Shown here piece by piece: positions 61,591 through 64,000 of a DNA stretch of 64,000 bases. Below the pieces are notes generated by a model. That model was given only the letters and a program-made list of their open reading frames with translations. It was not told the origin of the DNA and ran no database searches. Every line of letters begins with the position of its first letter. The first letter of the stretch is position 1. The DNA lies in the NCBI GenBank assembly GCA_018827205.1, contig JAHJXZ010000080.1, positions 1-64,000 of the forward strand, read 5' to 3'. A program made the position numbers and the translations under genes. Source of the DNA: Gammaproteobacteria bacterium (lineage in GTDB: Bacteria > Pseudomonadota > Gammaproteobacteria > Pseudomonadales > Pseudomonadaceae).

Positions 61591-62509
61591 ACTTTTTCAA
61601 CCTCCGGACGGCCGAGAATGCCCGTCGGGCGGAACAGCAACACCAGTACCAGCAGGCTGAACGCCACCACATCCTTATATTGGTCGCCGAAGATATCGGC
61701 GCCAAAGGCTTCGGCCACGCCTAACAACAGGCCGCCAAGCACTGCTCCGGGGATACTGCCGATACCGCCCAGAACTGCAGCGGTGAAAGCCTTGATCCCG
61801 GCGAGGAAGCCCAGGTGCGGGTTGATCACGCCGTATTGCATGCCCAGCAGCACGGCCGCTACGGCCGCCAGAGAGGCGCCGATAACGAAGGTCAGGGCAA
61901 TGATGTTGTTGGTGTTGATGCCCAGTAGGTTGGCCATTTTCAGGTCTTCAGCACAGGCGCGGCAGGCGCGGCCCAGGCGTGAGCGAGAGATAAACAGCGT
62001 CAGGCCGACCATGACAAAGAAGGTGACGACGAAAATCAGCACCTGCATATAGGAAATCACCACGCCATTCATGGTGCTTTCGCCAAACACGAAGTTACCC
62101 GGTAGCAGGTTGGGGATCGACTTGTCTTTGGAGTCCTGTGCCAGCAGTACCTGGTTTTGCAGGAAGATCGACATGCCGATGGCGGAAATCAGTGGGATCA
62201 GACGGTTGCCGCCGCGCAGCGGGCGGTAGGCGACTCGTTCGATGCTGTAGCCATAGGCACTGGCGACAATGATGCTGGCGGCAAGGCCGCAATCATCACG
62301 ATGGGTAAACTGTCCAGGCCGTACATGGCCAGGCCGGCGACCACGATGAAGGCTACGTACGAGCCAATCATGTAAACCTCGCCGTGGGCGAAGTTGATCA
62401 TGCCGATAATGCCGTAAACCATGGTGTAGCCGATGGCGATCAAGGCATAGGTGCTGCCAACGGTCAGACCGTTAACCAGCTGTTGCAGGTAGTGATAAAG
62501 ATCAGGCAT
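61587..62509 (-). pseudogene. braD: Branched-chain amino-acid ABC permease BraD/LivH, interrupted by an apparent one-base deletion
   Basis: The product should be a 307-residue LivH-type permease. The first part (from the ATG at 62509) reads correctly through MPDLYHYLQQLVNGLTVGST to SLPIVMIAA, then diverges and stops near 62198. The rest, from about 62280 down to 61587, continues the family in another frame ([54 protein letters not shown]). Adding one base near 62283 (GGCGGCAAGG) restores one frame of exactly 308 codons. Everything else in the gene is intact and the operon is otherwise whole, so a sequence error is likely; a recent real mutation is possible. Confidence 0.93.
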
Positions 62510-62580
62510 TGCCTAACTCCTGGGTTGTCACGCAAGGCAGCGCTTATGGCGCAGCATGCAACCGGAATTCTTCTAATAAA

Positions 62581-62610
62581 CAAAACCCACTGCCGAAGCA
62601 GTGGGTTTTG
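62581..62610 (-). terminator. Hairpin between braC and braD
   Basis: Perfect 13-base stem CAAAACCCACTGC / GCAGTGGGTTTTG with a four-base loop, followed on the minus strand by TTTATTAG, 17 bases after the braC stop. It probably causes partial termination or stabilises the braC message, so that binding protein exceeds permease. Confidence 0.85.
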
Positions 62611-62626
62611 GGTTCAGGCGAAGAGC

Positions 62627-63748
62627 TTACTTGGCTTCGGTTTTGGTACCGTCCTGGTGCCATTCGTAAACCACGAAGCTGAAGTCTTTCAGATCGCCCT
62701 TCTCGTCGAAGGACAGGCTGCCAGTCGGGGTGTCGAAGCTGTTGGCGCGCAGAGCTGCGGCCACTTTAGCGGTATCGGTACCGCCAGCCTTGGTGATGCC
62801 TTCAGCGATTACTTGTACCGCGGCGTAAGCCGGGAACACGAATGGGCCGCTGGAGTCTTCATTTTTGGCTTTGAACGCATCAACCAGCGCCTGGTTGCGT
62901 GGGTCCTGGTCGAACGACTTCGGCAGGGTAACCAGCAGGCCTTCGGAAGCCGGGCCAGCAATGGCCGAGATTTCCTTGTTGCCTACGCCTTCTGGGCCCA
63001 TGAACTTGGCGCTCAGACCTTTCTCAGCCGACTGACGCAGCAGCAGGCCCAGCTCTGGGTGGTAGCCACCGTAGTAGATGAAGTCCACGCCGGCTTGCTT
63101 GAGCTTGGCGATCATTGCGGAGAAGTCCTTGTCGCCGGCGTTGATGCCTTCGAACAGAACAACCTTGGTGCCTTTGCTTTCCAGGGTCTGCTTGACCGCG
63201 GTAGCGATGCCTTCGCCGTACTGCTGCTTGTCGTGGATCACGGCAACAGCTTTCGGCTTGACGTGGTCAGCGATGAAGTTACCGGCGGTTGGGCCTTGCA
63301 GGCTGTCCAGACCTATGGTGCGGAATACCAGCTCGTAGCCACGAGTGGTGATGTCCGGGCTGGTGGAAGCCGCAGTGACCATCAGGATGCCTTCGTCTTC
63401 GTAAATGTCGGACGCTGGCTGAGTGGAGCTGGAGCAGAGGTGGCCAACCACGAATTTAACTTCGTCGTTGACGATCTTGTTGGCAACAGCAACCGCTTGT
63501 TTCGGATCGCAGGCATCGTCATACACCACGCCTTCGAGCATTGCGCCGTTCACCCCGCCGGCCTTGTTGATCTGCTCGATAGCCATTTTGGCACCGATGA
63601 ACTGCATTTCACCGTATTGCGCGACGGCGCCGGTGACTGGGCCTGCCAGGCCAATTTTGATGGTGTCAGCCGCTACCGAGTAGCTGGCAACGCCAGCCAT
63701 GGCCATGGCGGCAAACAGTTTGGAAATCTGCTTAGTAGCCTTGTTCAT
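62627..63748 (-). CDS. braC: Branched-chain amino-acid binding protein BraC
   Basis: Periplasmic receptor for leucine, isoleucine and valine (and probably alanine and threonine, as in P. aeruginosa). The 373-residue product has a Sec signal peptide (MNKATKQISKLFAAMAMAGV onward, cut after SVAA). The type I binding-protein fold shows TIKIGLAGPVTGAVAQYG, the disulfide pair in DDACDPKQA and GHLCSSSTQPASDIY, and GPEGVGNKEISAIAGPASEG. It is first in braCDEFG. The start ATG follows GAGTGGAGCAC. Confidence 0.97.
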   Translation of the reverse strand: MNKATKQISKLFAAMAMAGVASYSVAADTIKIGLAGPVTGAVAQYGEMQFIGAKMAIEQINKAGGVNGAMLEGVVYDDACDPKQAVAVANKIVNDEVKFVVGHLCSSSTQPASDIYEDEGILMVTAASTSPDITTRGYELVFRTIGLDSLQGPTAGNFIADHVKPKAVAVIHDKQQYGEGIATAVKQTLESKGTKVVLFEGINAGDKDFSAMIAKLKQAGVDFIYYGGYHPELGLLLRQSAEKGLSAKFMGPEGVGNKEISAIAGPASEGLLVTLPKSFDQDPRNQALVDAFKAKNEDSSGPFVFPAYAAVQVIAEGITKAGGTDTAKVAAALRANSFDTPTGSLSFDEKGDLKDFSFVVYEWHQDGTKTEAK

Positions 63749-64000
63749 AGTGCTCCACTCTTATTGGTTTTGATTGTTGTAGTTCTGGCGGCCAAAGCTG
63801 CAGAACCGGGTTGTTTCCCCGGCCATCCCCCCGGCAACTGTACCGGTGCAGTGTAGAGCGCGGCTTTGCGGCTTGAAAAGCGGCTTGCTGGGGGCAAAAC
63901 CCTGGGGTGTCGCTTTAATGCAATAAACGTATAGAAAAACGGCGTGTCTTGATCGCTGCTGGCAACGTCGCGAACAGTGTTGCGAATTTGCCAGCGGGCT
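63749..64000. other. Upstream region of braC
   Basis: 252 bases without a gene. A hairpin GTTCTG (63782-63787) / CAGAAC (63800-63805) lies in the probable braC leader, 34 bases before the ATG. Further up is a GC-rich region, then an AT-rich stretch (63917-63941) that could hold a promoter. I see no clear -10/-35 pair or known operator. Confidence 0.4.

Noticed and set aside
60325..62052. Long plus-strand open frame (575 codons) opposite braE and braD
   Set aside because: Low-complexity His/Gln/Ala/Glu composition typical of antisense reading of a GC-rich membrane protein gene; the minus-strand transporter genes explain the region.
62384..63856. Plus-strand open frame of 490 codons opposite braC
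   Set aside because: Antisense to the well-conserved BraC receptor; no domain and no ribosome site.

Overview
The window is a stretch of conserved chromosome from a Pseudomonas species. The gene order from glnD-map-rpsB through dnaE-accA-pyrG-eno, surE-pcm-nlpD-rpoS-rsmZ-fdxA-mutS and recA-recX to erdR-dgkA matches what I remember of P. aeruginosa PAO1. The proteins are clearly related but not identical to that species, and the RsmZ sequence looks closer to the P. fluorescens type, so this is probably a non-aeruginosa Pseudomonas. I see no prophage, transposase, CRISPR array, tRNA or rRNA.

Layout. 1-1.65 kb (minus): 5' part of glnD, then map. 1.8-27.7 kb (plus): a long housekeeping block holding the rpsB leader RNA, rpsB-tsf, pyrH-frr, uppS-cdsA-dxr-rseP, the outer-membrane and lipid A genes bamA-skp-lpxD-fabZ-lpxA-lpxB, rnhB-dnaE-accA, tilS, pyrG-kdsA-eno and ftsB-ispD. 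27.7-30.7 kb: a formaldehyde-detoxification unit (LysR regulator, frmA, fghA) between ispD and ispF. 30.8-36.7 kb: ispF-truD-surE-pcm-DUF368-nlpD-rpoS. 36.7-37.3 kb: the only gene-free stretch over 300 bases, which carries the GacA-activated small RNA rsmZ. 37.3-42.5 kb: fdxA and mutS (minus), then pncC, the LexA-controlled recA, and recX.

42.7-53.6 kb is more accessory: a LOG-family protein, an MBL/beta-CASP protein, a divergent phosphoketolase-like enzyme with a small ribbon-helix-helix-like partner, a secreted protein, a DTW-domain tRNA modifier, an EamA transporter, erdR, dgkA and the divergent pair finR/fpr. 53.6-58.7 kb (minus): a PAS-GAF-GGDEF protein, a VOC protein, trmO, rhlG, a YehS-family protein and a degenerate pseudouridine synthase homologue. 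58.8-63.7 kb (minus): the branched-chain amino-acid ABC transporter braCDEFG.

How the genes work together. The early block couples translation, isoprenoid precursor supply (dxr, ispD, ispF, uppS), phospholipid and fatty-acid synthesis (cdsA, accA, fabZ), lipid A synthesis and outer-membrane assembly (rseP, bamA, skp). The rpoS-rsmZ segment joins stationary-phase and Gac/Rsm regulation. The mutS-recA-recX segment is DNA repair.

Most notable observations: (1) bamA and braD each carry an apparent one-base deletion. The bamA case is in an essential gene, so sequence error is the leading explanation. (2) Two related MITE-like repeats have ends that overlap the stop codons of adjacent genes. (3) A phosphoketolase homologue has altered signature motifs. 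(4) An RluF-like protein has Gln where the catalytic Asp should be. (5) Several operator-like palindromes and structured leaders are present. I did not find a convincing new multi-gene system; this is mostly well-known core genome.
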